A stretch of 64,000 nucleotides of DNA from an uncultured Bacilli bacterium (lineage in GTDB: Bacteria; Bacillota_I; Bacilli_A; RF39; UBA660), in contig CAKPNA010000001.1 in NCBI GenBank assembly GCA_934168275.1, positions 385,607-449,606 on the forward strand. Direction: 5' to 3'. Every line of letters begins with the position of its first letter. Position 1 is the stretch's first letter. The position numbers and the translations under genes were made by a program. Below the pieces are notes generated by a model, which saw only the letters and a list, made by a program, of their open reading frames with translations, had not been told where the DNA came from and ran no database searches. Shown here one piece after another: positions 55,814 to 64,000 of the stretch.

Positions 55814-56162
55814 TATGATACAATTTAATTGACGAAAGAAGATATATCACGTGGAATATTTCAGCACAAAAAGATTTCTTTTCTAGTATCCTCAAATAAA
55901 TATAATGAGAAATTGGACAAAATTGATAAATTTGTCTCAATTCTAAACAAAAATAAAATTGGAATAAATTTAAATACAATAAATTAAATTGTTCGAAAAA
56001 ATGTGTCTAAAAACTTTACATAAATCCATTTTATTTTACCATTTACAATCTATCAATATTATCAAAAATAAAATAACCTTATCTAGTTTATCATGGATTA
56101 AAAAAGATCAGAATAATAATATTATCCTTTAAAAATATTTTCTAATTGAAAAACTTTATAAT
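55814..56162. other. Gap with possible gene debris
   Basis: Open stretches on the plus strand in two frames between 55825 and 55990 (for example DERRYITWNISAQKDFFSSI, then KYNEKLDKIDKFVSILNKNK) look like the frameshifted tail of a former gene. No start or family can be assigned. The rest is AT-rich and featureless. Confidence 0.3.
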
Positions 56163-56588
56163 TTAATGAATTTTTTTACAAACACCTTTAGCAGGTTGGT
56201 AGAAACAATGTCCTTTATATTTACCTGCTAATTGTTGATCCCACCAAGTACTAGTACAACTAACACCAGCTGTTGGAGCATAAAACCATAAAGCATTAGT
56301 AGCTGGATGATAATACTCTCCTCTAATAACTCTCTCTGCTAATTGCTGTTCCTTTTCTGTAGGATTACCATAAAATAAAGAACTATTTGTTCCCGAAAAT
56401 CCTCCCGGAGACTGATATACCATTTCGCTAATCGTATGTATATCTTTAAAGGTCAAACAGTCAGCAATAACTCTATTAATGCCGACATTACCAACCATCA
56501 ACATACCAAGTCCGCCCTCACCTACTGCTTCAGCACGCATAAGTCTTGCTAATAATTCTTTTTCTTTTTGAGTCGCCTTAACAATCAT
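56163..56588 (-). CDS. cwlJ: Spore cortex-lytic hydrolase CwlJ
   Basis: 141 residues, the size of CwlJ and without signal peptide, unlike the exported SleB. LLARLMRAEAVGEGGLGMLM, VGNVGINRV and MVYQSPGGFSG match CwlJ closely, and HCFYQPAKG closes the domain. The catalytic glutamate is expected in RAEAVGEG. CwlJ is placed in the coat and attacks cortex peptidoglycan during germination. Its partner gerQ is not in the window. The ATG at 56588 follows AGGTGAAT. Confidence 0.93.
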   Translation of the reverse strand: MIVKATQKEKELLARLMRAEAVGEGGLGMLMVGNVGINRVIADCLTFKDIHTISEMVYQSPGGFSGTNSSLFYGNPTEKEQQLAERVIRGEYYHPATNALWFYAPTAGVSCTSTWWDQQLAGKYKGHCFYQPAKGVCKKIH

Positions 56589-56707
56589 ACAATTCACCTA
56601 TAATAGTATATGACACAAAAAAATATTTGTTCAAATTGTCAACAACTATTTACTTTTTAGCCATTTTTTGCTATTGTAAATATATAGATAAAAATTGGAG
56701 GTAAAAT

Positions 56708-57808
56708 ATGGCGACAGTTAGCGTAGACACACAATTATTAATCTCAGGTGGAAATAGTATAATAAAATACCACGATGATAATAAATCTTACTATAATAAT
56801 GTAAACTCACTCTCAATTAACAATTGCAGTGCATTTGATAATTTTAAAAGCAAACTAAGTACACAATTTAGTACTTATACTACTCATTGTGAAAAAGCTT
56901 CTTCAAGACTTATTGAATGCGCAAATGAATTAGAAAATGTTGATAATCAAATAGCTAGTACCGCTAGTGCATTATCTGCAGATACAAGTTCAGATATCGA
57001 AACAAGTTCAGCATCTAGCGATATTGCAAGCATTACAATTGGTACAGATATTAAAGAATTAGTTAATTTAAGTGCAAGTGAAAGAACTCAAATATTTGAT
57101 GCCCTATCATCATCTTTAAATAATGCTGTTAATAGTATTGAAAGTGGAAATAAAACCTATAAAAGTAATTCCGGTAATGCTTTAATAGATACATTGATTG
57201 ATGAATTTATTGAACAAGTATCCACAACCGATAGTAATGGAACAACTACTTACAAAGTGAATGATTTAGTAAAAAATGATTTCTATAACGGCGTTGTAAA
57301 AAAATATGGTGAACTAGCCAACGTAAAAATAACGCCAAATATGCTACGCTATGCTAGCAAAAATGGCTTACCATTAATAAGAGAAAATGTTAGCAAATAT
57401 AACTTACAATTATATGGTACTGACCCACCTACTGAAGCAGGAGAAGAATATAATTTCTACAAAATGGGAATAGCATATGGTGATGAAAAAACAAGTCAAT
57501 ACTCTACTAAACTATACAATAGTAAAGGAACATATCAAAGAAAATATTCATATTATCCTGATAGTATGACATATCATTATAATTCAAAAAGTTGGTATAT
57601 ATGTGATGATGGAATATACAGAGATGCCGACGGATATATTATATGTGCCGACAGACATAATATGGGCTATAACGAAAATGGAACCGTACGAAATGTAATA
57701 GAAATTAATAATAGTGGCAATGCCATTATCGTTGATACACCATTCGGTCCAGGAAAAGTATATGATTTTTGTGGAGCAGGAAACATAGATATCTACGTAC
57801 ATAGATAA
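56708..57808 (+). CDS. Putative type VII-secreted protein with helical N-terminus and small C-terminal barrel-like domain
   Basis: 366 residues. Residues 1-110 are helical and Ser/Asn-rich, like WXG/LXG N-terminal modules, though no clear WxG is present. A linker and middle domain follow. The C-terminal ~70 residues (DADGYIICADRHNMGYNENG, then TPFGPGKVYDFCGAGNIDIY) resemble the small 3D/double-psi-barrel-like end of wall-associated proteins in gut Firmicutes. There is no classical signal peptide. ATTGGAGG precedes the ATG. It heads a four-gene operon. Confidence 0.55.
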   Translation: MATVSVDTQLLISGGNSIIKYHDDNKSYYNNVNSLSINNCSAFDNFKSKLSTQFSTYTTHCEKASSRLIECANELENVDNQIASTASALSADTSSDIETSSASSDIASITIGTDIKELVNLSASERTQIFDALSSSLNNAVNSIESGNKTYKSNSGNALIDTLIDEFIEQVSTTDSNGTTTYKVNDLVKNDFYNGVVKKYGELANVKITPNMLRYASKNGLPLIRENVSKYNLQLYGTDPPTEAGEEYNFYKMGIAYGDEKTSQYSTKLYNSKGTYQRKYSYYPDSMTYHYNSKSWYICDDGIYRDADGYIICADRHNMGYNENGTVRNVIEINNSGNAIIVDTPFGPGKVYDFCGAGNIDIYVHR

Positions 57809-57828
57809 AAATAAGGAGGAAATAAATT

Positions 57829-58254
57829 ATGAAAACAAACGCATTTGCAAATGTTGATACAGCTAGTATTAGCAGTGCAATTAATAACTTTATTCAATCA
57901 TTAAATGAAGTTGATTACAGTTCATCAGGATGCTTTGCAATGAGTACTAATGCAAAGTATGATGGAACATTTAATAACGGTATTGAATACCTAAAAGGAA
58001 CAGATATAGCCTCAATGATTGCTTTATGTGACAGTTGCAATAGTTCAATTATTGCTAAAATAAACGAATATAAAAGTTATTATAAGAATACATATGAACC
58101 ACGTTACAATACATGGAATAATGCACCAAATACAATAACAGTAAACAATAAAAAGCAAAGCAATCCAGCAAAAGCTGCAGCAAAAGAAAAGCTAAATGAA
58201 GCAGAAAAGCATCTAGACAACTTAGAAGCAGAAATAAAATCTGCAAGTTTCTAA
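57829..58254 (+). CDS. Small helical protein of the type VII cluster, unknown
   Basis: 141 residues, helical, with a KA-rich C-terminal coiled coil (AAAKEKLNEAEKHLDNLEAE). Two cysteines lie at residues 34-55. No WxG motif or signal peptide. Its position between the 366-residue protein and WXG100 genes suggests a chaperone or co-secreted partner. AAGGAGG precedes the ATG. Confidence 0.55.
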   Translation: MKTNAFANVDTASISSAINNFIQSLNEVDYSSSGCFAMSTNAKYDGTFNNGIEYLKGTDIASMIALCDSCNSSIIAKINEYKSYYKNTYEPRYNTWNNAPNTITVNNKKQSNPAKAAAKEKLNEAEKHLDNLEAEIKSASF

Positions 58255-58273
58255 TTAATAGGAGGAAATAAAT

Positions 58274-58558
58274 ATGACAATACAATATAGTATAAGTGAT
58301 TTAAGAGATAGCAGTTCAAAACTACTAAATGAATATAGTTCTATGAATGCCGCTGTTGGTAATTTAAATAATCTAATGAGTAGCATAAGTACCCATTGGA
58401 TTGGTGATGACCAAACGGCATATATTGCACAATTTTCTGCTAAAGTAACTTCATTAAAAAGTTATTTAAGTGAATTACAAACTATTGCTGCAAATTTAAA
58501 AACTGCAGCGCAATATTATGAAGAACACGAAGACGAATTTAGTGCAGGTTTATTTTAG
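58274..58558 (+). CDS. esxA: WXG100-family protein
   Basis: 94 residues, the classic length. Two helices flank the HWIGD turn (W-x-G) near residue 45, and the C-terminus YYEEHEDEF carries a YxxxD/E-like export signal. Such proteins are secreted as helical dimers by EssC-type machines. GGAGG precedes the ATG. It is a likely substrate of the EssC at 6818. Confidence 0.9.
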   Translation: MTIQYSISDLRDSSSKLLNEYSSMNAAVGNLNNLMSSISTHWIGDDQTAYIAQFSAKVTSLKSYLSELQTIAANLKTAAQYYEEHEDEFSAGLF

Positions 58559-58569
58559 GAGGTGATAAA

Positions 58570-59337
58570 ATGAGCAAATTAACTATAGATTATTCAGGTA
58601 TCGAAAGTGATATATCAGCCTTAACAAGCAATATTACCACTATTAATAGTTCACTAGACAGTATAAATAGTGTTGAAAAAATAATACCTGATTCATGGCA
58701 AAGCAATGCCGCAAGTCAATATAGAAGTACTGTTGCAAGTGATCTTGTAGCTCCTATTGCAGGAATTCAAGAAGGACTTAATAGTTTAAAAGATTTGTTA
58801 TCAGCTGTGTTAACTAAATATAATGAAGAAGAAACAACATTAAAATATAATGTTCCATCCGGAGGATATCCAGGAACTCCAAGTACTCCATCAACACCAT
58901 CAAGTGAACCAAGTACTCCTGTTGAAGAACCATCAACTCCAGCTACACCGGTAAATAATCCAACACAACCGGTAAATCAACCAAGTACACCTGTTGAAGA
59001 ACCGACAGAAGAACCAATCATTCCTGTTGAAGAACCCGATGATGAACCAACAGAAGAACCAGATGATTCAACAATTATACCAAATATTCCGAATACACCA
59101 TCAACTAAACCTGATGATATAGACAAAACTCCACAACAACCTATTAAATCTTCTAATAACGTTGCAAAAGGAGTAGCATCTACAATAATAGGCTTAGGTG
59201 CTGTCGGTGCTGCCGGAGCAGTAGGTTATGGTCTTTATAAAAAGAAAAAACGTGATGATGAAGATGAAGAAGAAGACACAATGGATGATGAGTATGACGT
59301 TCACATTCCTGAAGAAGATATGTCAAATGAAGAATAA
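58570..59337 (+). CDS. WXG100-like protein with proline-rich stalk and membrane anchor
   Basis: 255 residues. Residues 1-95 form a WXG-like helical hairpin with SWQSNAASQY at the turn (W-x-S instead of W-x-G). Residues 97-190 are a Pro/Thr/Glu repeat stalk (units such as STPVEEP and PTEEPDD). A hydrophobic segment (STIIGLGAVGAAGAVGYGLY) and KKKK with an acidic tail follow. It is not an LPxTG protein. It may display a WXG domain at the surface or form part of the secretion apparatus. It closes the operon. Confidence 0.75.
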   Translation: MSKLTIDYSGIESDISALTSNITTINSSLDSINSVEKIIPDSWQSNAASQYRSTVASDLVAPIAGIQEGLNSLKDLLSAVLTKYNEEETTLKYNVPSGGYPGTPSTPSTPSSEPSTPVEEPSTPATPVNNPTQPVNQPSTPVEEPTEEPIIPVEEPDDEPTEEPDDSTIIPNIPNTPSTKPDDIDKTPQQPIKSSNNVAKGVASTIIGLGAVGAAGAVGYGLYKKKKRDDEDEEEDTMDDEYDVHIPEEDMSNEE

Positions 59338-59351
59338 AATATAATAAGTTT

Positions 59352-59387
59352 AAAGTATGAATATCAAAAATATTCATACTTTTTTAT
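59352..59387 (+). terminator. Terminator of the WXG operon
   Basis: AAAGTATGAATA pairs with TATTCATACTTT around a 7-nt loop and continues in a T run. Confidence 0.85.
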
Positions 59388-59442
59388 GTCAACCTATTGA
59401 AAAAAGAACATTTTTATGATAAATTATATACATAACTTCAAA

Positions 59443-59516
59443 GGGGATTAGTTAAATGGTATAATAATGGTCTCCAAAACCACTGTTGGGAGTTCGATTC
59501 TCTCATCCCCTGCCAT
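59443..59516 (+). tRNA. tRNA-Trp (CCA)
   Basis: Acceptor AGGGGAT/ATCCCCT, anticodon loop CTCCAAA (anticodon CCA), T arm with TTCGATT, discriminator G and encoded CCA at 59514-59516. Confidence 0.96.
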
Positions 59517-59587
59517 TTAGATTTTCACATGAACTAGCAATAGTTCATTTTTTTATTTATAATAAATATACTTTACTAGGTGATACT

Positions 59588-60238
59588 ATGAAAAAATATC
59601 TTATAATTATCATACTAGTAATATTATTTTCAGTGATAGTCTATCTAATAATAAATAAACAAAATACTAAAAACAAATATAACATTAATCATAACGATAA
59701 CAACATAACAATAAATTATCCCTCTACAAACTATCCTAAAGTAAACACATTAATAAAAGAATACCTAGATACTAGTATTAATAATTTTAAAAATATTACC
59801 TTAGATAAAACAAAAACTACCTATTACCTAATAATCAATTATAAAGAATACCACTATCATAATCTAATATCATATATCTTCTTCTCTGAATCATTTACCG
59901 GTGGAGCCCATCCTATTCACTTAATTAAATCTTTTGTCTACAATATTAATACTAATTCATTTATTACCATAAATACCCTAATTAAAAATAATCCAAATAT
60001 TTTAAATTCACTATCTGATTATACATACCACACCTTATCAAATAAAAAAATATTTCAAAACCAAGTAGTAAACGATATGCTCAAAGAAGGCACACTACCT
60101 ACTACAAATAATTTTAAAAATATTTTATTTACTGATAAAGGACTAATAATATATTTTGAAAGATATCAAATTGCTCCCTACTACTATGGTGACTATAACA
60201 TAACAATTCCATATAAAGATCTAAACTTAAAAAAGTAG
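59588..60238 (+). CDS. Membrane-anchored DUF3298-type (PdaC/RsiV-like) domain protein
   Basis: 216 residues. An N-terminal membrane segment (residues 4-22) is followed by an outer domain; SESFTGGAHPIH near residue 110 is the DUF3298/RsiV signature. RsiV binds lysozyme in B. subtilis; the function here is unknown. The ATG at 59588 follows AGGTGAT. The longer frame runs back through tRNA-Trp and is rejected. A terminator is shared with the convergent gene. Confidence 0.8.
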   Translation: MKKYLIIIILVILFSVIVYLIINKQNTKNKYNINHNDNNITINYPSTNYPKVNTLIKEYLDTSINNFKNITLDKTKTTYYLIINYKEYHYHNLISYIFFSESFTGGAHPIHLIKSFVYNINTNSFITINTLIKNNPNILNSLSDYTYHTLSNKKIFQNQVVNDMLKEGTLPTTNNFKNILFTDKGLIIYFERYQIAPYYYGDYNITIPYKDLNLKK

Positions 60239-60253
60239 ATTAATCTCTACTTT
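60228..60253. terminator. Terminator between convergent genes
   Basis: AAAGTAGA pairs with TCTACTTT around a 6-nt loop, with A/T runs on both sides, overlapping both stop regions. Confidence 0.65.
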
Positions 60254-61080
60254 CTTTTATCATAGTCATCCAAAAAACTATGTTTAACGCCATCTTTCTT
60301 ATATCCTAAAACCGTATTTAAATTAATGTTATTTATACTATTGAAAATATTATTATCAATATTAGGATTTACTTCCTTAAGTGAAGCGATTAACTTTTTA
60401 ATCTCTTTTCTTTTACTAATATTTTCTTTTTCAATATCACTCGTTAACTCTGTAAACTTACAAGCACAATTAAGAAATTCTAAGTTATTATAATCTCTCC
60501 ATGCTAAAATATCGTTTTCATGTACTAAATATAATGGCCTAATTAATTCTAAGCCTGAAAAATTTTCACTATGCAATTTAGGTAGCATTGTCTTAATTTC
60601 TGAACCATAAAACATGGAAAGTAATGTTGTCTCAATAACATCATTAAAGTGATGACCTAAACTAATTTTATTACAGCCTAATTCCTGAGCTTTACTATAT
60701 AAATATCCTCTTCTCATTCTCGCACATAAATAACATGGACTATCTCCAACACTAGACACTACATCAAAAATATTACTCTCAAAAATTGTAATAGGAATAT
60801 TCAACTTTCTAGCATTCTCTATAATATATTCCCTATTCTTTTTATTATATCCAGGATCCATGACTACATATTTAGCCTCAAACTTAACATCACTATGACG
60901 CTCTAATTCCTGTATACACTTAGCCATTAAAAATGAATCCTTCCCACCTGACATACATACCATTATCTTATCATTTTCATTAATTAGTTGATACTCTTTA
61001 ACAGCCTTAACAAACTTACTCCATATCTCTTTACGAAATCTCTTAATAATACTTCTTTCTATTTCTTTATATTGTTCCAT
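60247..61080 (-). CDS. TtcA-like PP-loop tRNA thiolation enzyme
   Basis: 277 residues. The PP-loop SGGKDS is at residues 44-49. Cysteines at 116 and 119 (CYLCARMRRG) plus a CACK near 206 could bind a 4Fe-4S cluster as in TtcA, which thiolates C32 of tRNAs. GHHFNDVIETTLLSMFYG is conserved. TTTGGAGG precedes the ATG. Confidence 0.85.
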   Translation of the reverse strand: MEQYKEIERSIIKRFRKEIWSKFVKAVKEYQLINENDKIMVCMSGGKDSFLMAKCIQELERHSDVKFEAKYVVMDPGYNKKNREYIIENARKLNIPITIFESNIFDVVSSVGDSPCYLCARMRRGYLYSKAQELGCNKISLGHHFNDVIETTLLSMFYGSEIKTMLPKLHSENFSGLELIRPLYLVHENDILAWRDYNNLEFLNCACKFTELTSDIEKENISKRKEIKKLIASLKEVNPNIDNNIFNSINNINLNTVLGYKKDGVKHSFLDDYDKRK

Positions 61081-61116
61081 AACATTCCTCCAAATAAATA
61101 AAGAGTAGATAATATT

Positions 61117-61698
61117 CTATCTACCCCTACTACGTTTTCTATTCAAGGTTCCATTTTGAAGATAATATTCCCTTTTTACCATATCATCACTAATATTTAA
61201 TCGCAATTTTTTAATAATAATATCATAAATATTACTTCTAATATACTCATTAACTTCTGCTAATCCTTGACATTCACTTAATTCTTGATAATCCATAAAA
61301 ACCTTTTCGCAAGCTAACATTGCCCTTATCTTACTAAAAGTAAATTCTTCACTACCTAATTCTTCAATAATTGAACTAGAATATTTTATTTTGCTATTAT
61401 AATAATCATAATTCTTTATACCACTAACATAAGGATATTGAAAACTATATACAATACCACAAAATCTACCAATATATCTAGTAATTACTTTTACAACACT
61501 AATACTTTTACTTTCATCTATATCTTCATTTTCAGGATATTTCTTAGAAACTCTTAGTATTTCTTTTGCTTCTTCATCAGTCATTCCATCAATACATTTA
61601 TTCAATAATTCAAGAGCAGATTTAGTATTTAAATCATGTGAACGACCATTAGAAATATATTTTAAAATTTGTTTGCTATCATTATCACTAATATACAT
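61117..61698 (-). CDS. Unknown protein, paralogue of the next gene
   Basis: 193 residues, soluble, mostly helical. The MTDEEAKEILRVSKKY region near residue 40 lines up with NMTYEDAKKLLEYGIKYG of the neighbour, with similar lengths and helices after it. No family recognised. AAGGGGT precedes the ATG. The pair lie between a tRNA thiolation gene and cca. Confidence 0.55.
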   Translation of the reverse strand: MYISDNDSKQILKYISNGRSHDLNTKSALELLNKCIDGMTDEEAKEILRVSKKYPENEDIDESKSISVVKVITRYIGRFCGIVYSFQYPYVSGIKNYDYYNSKIKYSSSIIEELGSEEFTFSKIRAMLACEKVFMDYQELSECQGLAEVNEYIRSNIYDIIIKKLRLNISDDMVKREYYLQNGTLNRKRSRGR

Positions 61699-61709
61699 AT
61701 TAATACCCC

Positions 61710-62336
61710 TTAAAATAAATGATTATCGCTAATATAATGTGTTTCTTTTACACGAATACCATAACATTTCTTTACTCCAAGCTCAATTCTTTGAGTATCT
61801 AATTGGTTTTTACTATATGATAAATTATTATACATATATTCATATTTACACTTTAATAATTCATTTGTATCATTAACTAAATAACTATTAAGATTACTAA
61901 GTAATGACATATTAGCCAATTCCGGATATCTTTCAGCCACACATTGACAAATAGATCTTGCCATTATAGAACTAATATTATCTCTATCACTTAATTCCTC
62001 TATTAAATTACCATAATACTCTACTTGTGCACAGATATAATCATAATGACTATCACTAAAATCAGAAACAGTTTTTTTAAAACCAAAAGCATTAAATGAT
62101 TTAAAGTACTCACCAACATATGCTAATACAACTCTAAAAGCAGCTTTAAAGCTATCACCTTGAGCAATAAATCCATACTTAATACCGTATTCTAACAACT
62201 TCTTAGCGTCTTCATAAGTCATATTATCAACTATTTCAGCATAATACTTACCTAATTCTCCACTACTTCTACTAAGTCTATATAAATACAAATTTATTAT
62301 CTTATTTCTTTCTGCATTTGACATTACATTTTCCAT
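61710..62336 (-). CDS. Unknown protein, paralogue of the previous gene
   Basis: 208 residues, soluble, helical, with the shared MTYEDAKKLLEYG core near residue 40. AGGGGG precedes the ATG. It lies 11 nt from its paralogue, so the pair probably arose by tandem duplication and is co-transcribed. Confidence 0.55.
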   Translation of the reverse strand: MENVMSNAERNKIINLYLYRLSRSSGELGKYYAEIVDNMTYEDAKKLLEYGIKYGFIAQGDSFKAAFRVVLAYVGEYFKSFNAFGFKKTVSDFSDSHYDYICAQVEYYGNLIEELSDRDNISSIMARSICQCVAERYPELANMSLLSNLNSYLVNDTNELLKCKYEYMYNNLSYSKNQLDTQRIELGVKKCYGIRVKETHYISDNHLF

Positions 62337-62400
62337 TATAAAATTCCCCCTAAATGTAAGGCATATTCTATAACAAAAACATTAGTTTGTCAATATAAAA

Positions 62401-63489
62401 TTACAAATATTTCTCTTCTACATACTTTTTTATACTATCATAGTCATTATTTAACCTATTATTTACTATATTTTCTTCTAAATCACTAATAATATCTTTA
62501 ATATAACTACCTGGTTCTTTACCTAAAATATTAGCTATCTCTAATGGCTTTATCTCTATCTCAGTTCGGCTATATATAGCTAAACTATGATATATTTTAT
62601 TTATATCTTTTAAATCAAAATCTAATATATCTCCAACAATAGTAGATATATATAACCCATATTTATAAATAGTATAACTATTAATGCCTTCCTCTAACAT
62701 AAGTCTAATCTTTTTCATCTGCTCTCGTTCTAATTTAGTAAAAGGATATATATCATCAACATTAAGTTGACTCCAAATACCAATAATATTATCACACATA
62801 ACAATACTATTTAAATTATTTAAGTTTAGGTATTTATCTAACTTTAAACTAATAAGTAAATCTCTACCCACATTCTTATTAACTGAAGCAAATAACTTAT
62901 CTAATTCCGACTTCTTTCTATTAACTGATAACTTTCTAAGTAAATAACCATATCTCTTTAAATAGCGTTTAGTCTTATCATCAATTCTAAATCCTAAATT
63001 ACTAGCAAATCTAATTGATCTAAGTATTCTTAAACTATCTTCCTTTATCTTATATCTAGGGCTCCCAACTGTTTTAATAACCTTATTATCCAAGTCTTCC
63101 ATTGCACCCAATAAATCTATAATATTACCATTACTATCCATACATAAAGTATTAATTGTAAAATCTCTTCTAAGTAAATCTTTCTTTAAATCATTAATAT
63201 ACTTTATCTTAACAGGCTTTCTATTATTCTCATACTTTATCTCTTTTCTAAAAGTAGTAATATCATATTTATATTTTTTATATACAATTTTAACCGATCC
63301 ATAATTAATATCACTAGTAAAAACTGTATCAAATAATTTAATAATCTCATAAGGCTTAGCATTCGTACATATATCTATATCACAAGACTCTATATTTAAA
63401 CAAAAATCTCTAACATAACCTCCTACTATATATGCTAAATAACCATTATCTTCAAATATTTTCAATACTTCTAAGGCTCTTTTATACAT
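62401..63489 (-). CDS. cca: CCA tRNA nucleotidyltransferase
   Basis: 362 residues. VGGYVRDFCL near residue 22 and DIDICT near 38 are the class II nucleotidyltransferase site; FRKEIKYENNRKP and RRDFTINTLCMD follow. The enzyme adds or repairs tRNA 3' CCA; both tRNAs here already encode CCA, so repair is enough for them. TTAGGAGG precedes the ATG. Confidence 0.95.
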   Translation of the reverse strand: MYKRALEVLKIFEDNGYLAYIVGGYVRDFCLNIESCDIDICTNAKPYEIIKLFDTVFTSDINYGSVKIVYKKYKYDITTFRKEIKYENNRKPVKIKYINDLKKDLLRRDFTINTLCMDSNGNIIDLLGAMEDLDNKVIKTVGSPRYKIKEDSLRILRSIRFASNLGFRIDDKTKRYLKRYGYLLRKLSVNRKKSELDKLFASVNKNVGRDLLISLKLDKYLNLNNLNSIVMCDNIIGIWSQLNVDDIYPFTKLEREQMKKIRLMLEEGINSYTIYKYGLYISTIVGDILDFDLKDINKIYHSLAIYSRTEIEIKPLEIANILGKEPGSYIKDIISDLEENIVNNRLNNDYDSIKKYVEEKYL

Positions 63490-63628
63490 ATTACCTCCTA
63501 AAATAAGTATATCATAATATCGTATAAATTATCTATAATTAACCAAAAAAAGATAAAATATATTTTATATGTTAATTAGTATATTCTTACTAATTATTAC
63601 CAATAATATATATAGAAAGGATGAAAAT

Positions 63629-63943
63629 ATGTTACCAAGAAAAAATTATTATAATTACTTTGATATGTTAGACTTTCCCTTCTATAAAGATAGAGAATAT
63701 ATGAAAACTGATATCTATGAAAAAGATAATAAGTACGTTATAGAAATAGATTTACCAGGACTTAAAAAAGAAAATATTAAAATAAACTATGAGAATGGTT
63801 ATCTAACTATTAATGCTAATCAAGATATTCTAAAACAAACTAATGATAACTATATTAGAAGAGAAAGATTATATGGTGAAATAAGAAGAAGTTTCTTTAT
63901 TGGAAATAAAAAAGAATCTGATATTGATGTGAACCCTAAATAG
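63629..63943 (+). CDS. hsp20: Hsp20/alpha-crystallin small heat shock protein, short
   Basis: 104 residues. MKTDIYEKDNKYVIEIDLPG and IRRSFFIGN are the alpha-crystallin core. Family members are about 140 residues and end with a last beta strand and an IxI motif; this one stops at DIDVNPK and lacks them. The ATG at 63629 follows AGAAAGG. Either a natural short form or a truncated gene. Confidence 0.75.
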   Translation: MLPRKNYYNYFDMLDFPFYKDREYMKTDIYEKDNKYVIEIDLPGLKKENIKINYENGYLTINANQDILKQTNDNYIRRERLYGEIRRSFFIGNKKESDIDVNPK

Positions 63944-63971
63944 TAGACATTAATAAAAAAGAGGGTTATTA

Positions 63972-64000
63972 AAAAGAGAAAATTATTTTTCTCTTTTTGT
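63972..64000 (+). terminator. Terminator after hsp20
   Basis: AAAAAGAGAAAA pairs with TTTTTCTCTTTTT around a short loop, reaching the window edge. Confidence 0.7.

Noticed and set aside
58570..59337. Sortase substrate for SrtB
   Set aside because: The C-terminus has a membrane segment and charged tail but no LPxTG or NPxTN-type signal before it.
59486..59587. Upstream extension of the DUF3298-like gene
   Set aside because: It runs through the 3' half of tRNA-Trp; the ATG at 59588 has a proper ribosome binding site.

Overview
The window is very AT-rich bacterial DNA from a Gram-positive, probably spore-forming relative of the Bacilli/Erysipelotrichia-like gut Firmicutes. The evidence is Spo0A, a GerA/GerC/GerB germinant receptor, the spore-cortex hydrolase CwlJ, a Firmicutes type VII secretion ATPase, a class B sortase, a lipoteichoic-acid-type synthase and a FemX-like ligase. 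TGA is used as a stop, so the code is standard and the organism is not a UGA-Trp mollicute. The taxon cannot be fixed further from the sequence alone.

Layout. 1-3.9 kb is accessory: a partial unknown gene, a HAD-phosphatase remnant, an excisionase-like peptide, an XRE-TM regulator and a RhuM-like gene. 3.9-11.9 kb is hpf-essC-esaB followed by secA, so type VII genes sit inside the usual hpf-secA neighbourhood. 12.1-14.9 kb is a two-gene MoxR-type AAA+/DUF7192-like module with its own promoter and inverted repeat. 14.9-26.3 kb is mostly core metabolism on the minus strand: fhs, ackA-nrnA, a CBS-type pyrophosphatase, a polytopic membrane protein, spo0A, and pgk-glycosyltransferase-tpiA.

26.2-26.84 kb has no long ORF. 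It carries an rRNA-type promoter (TTGACA-17-TATTAT), about 550 nt with complementary ends, and an intrinsic terminator, so it is a candidate large structured RNA. 26.9-35.2 kb is the most unusual region. It holds a complete diversity-generating retroelement (DGR): a variable surface protein, a template repeat, avd and a reverse transcriptase. Two AbiEi/AbiEii toxin-antitoxin modules flank it. Template and variable repeats differ at 15 positions, all of them template adenines. The variable gene is preceded by a 41-codon leader ORF that reads through a run of 13 G and stops inside a terminator-like hairpin, which suggests phase-variable attenuation.

35.2-41.1 kb returns to housekeeping and envelope genes (XRE-TM regulator, tmcAL, FemX-like, CmpB-like, LtaS-like). 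41.2-45.1 kb is a mobile patch: dinD, an IS256-family element with matched terminal repeats, and a TnpB gene with its omega RNA region. 45.2-51 kb has tRNA-Asn, tsaD-rimI-tsaB-tsaE, a DUF402 protein, sortase B and a C-terminal processing protease. 51-56.6 kb has the germinant receptor operon, a beta-lactamase-like protein and cwlJ. 56.7-59.4 kb is a four-gene operon of WXG100-type and related proteins, likely clients of the EssC machine at the other end of the window. 59.4-64 kb has tRNA-Trp, a DUF3298-like protein, a TtcA-like thiolase, two related unknown proteins, cca and a short Hsp20.

The genes suggest an organism that sporulates and germinates, ferments sugars through lower glycolysis and acetate kinase, and invests in a decorated, partly hypervariable cell surface.
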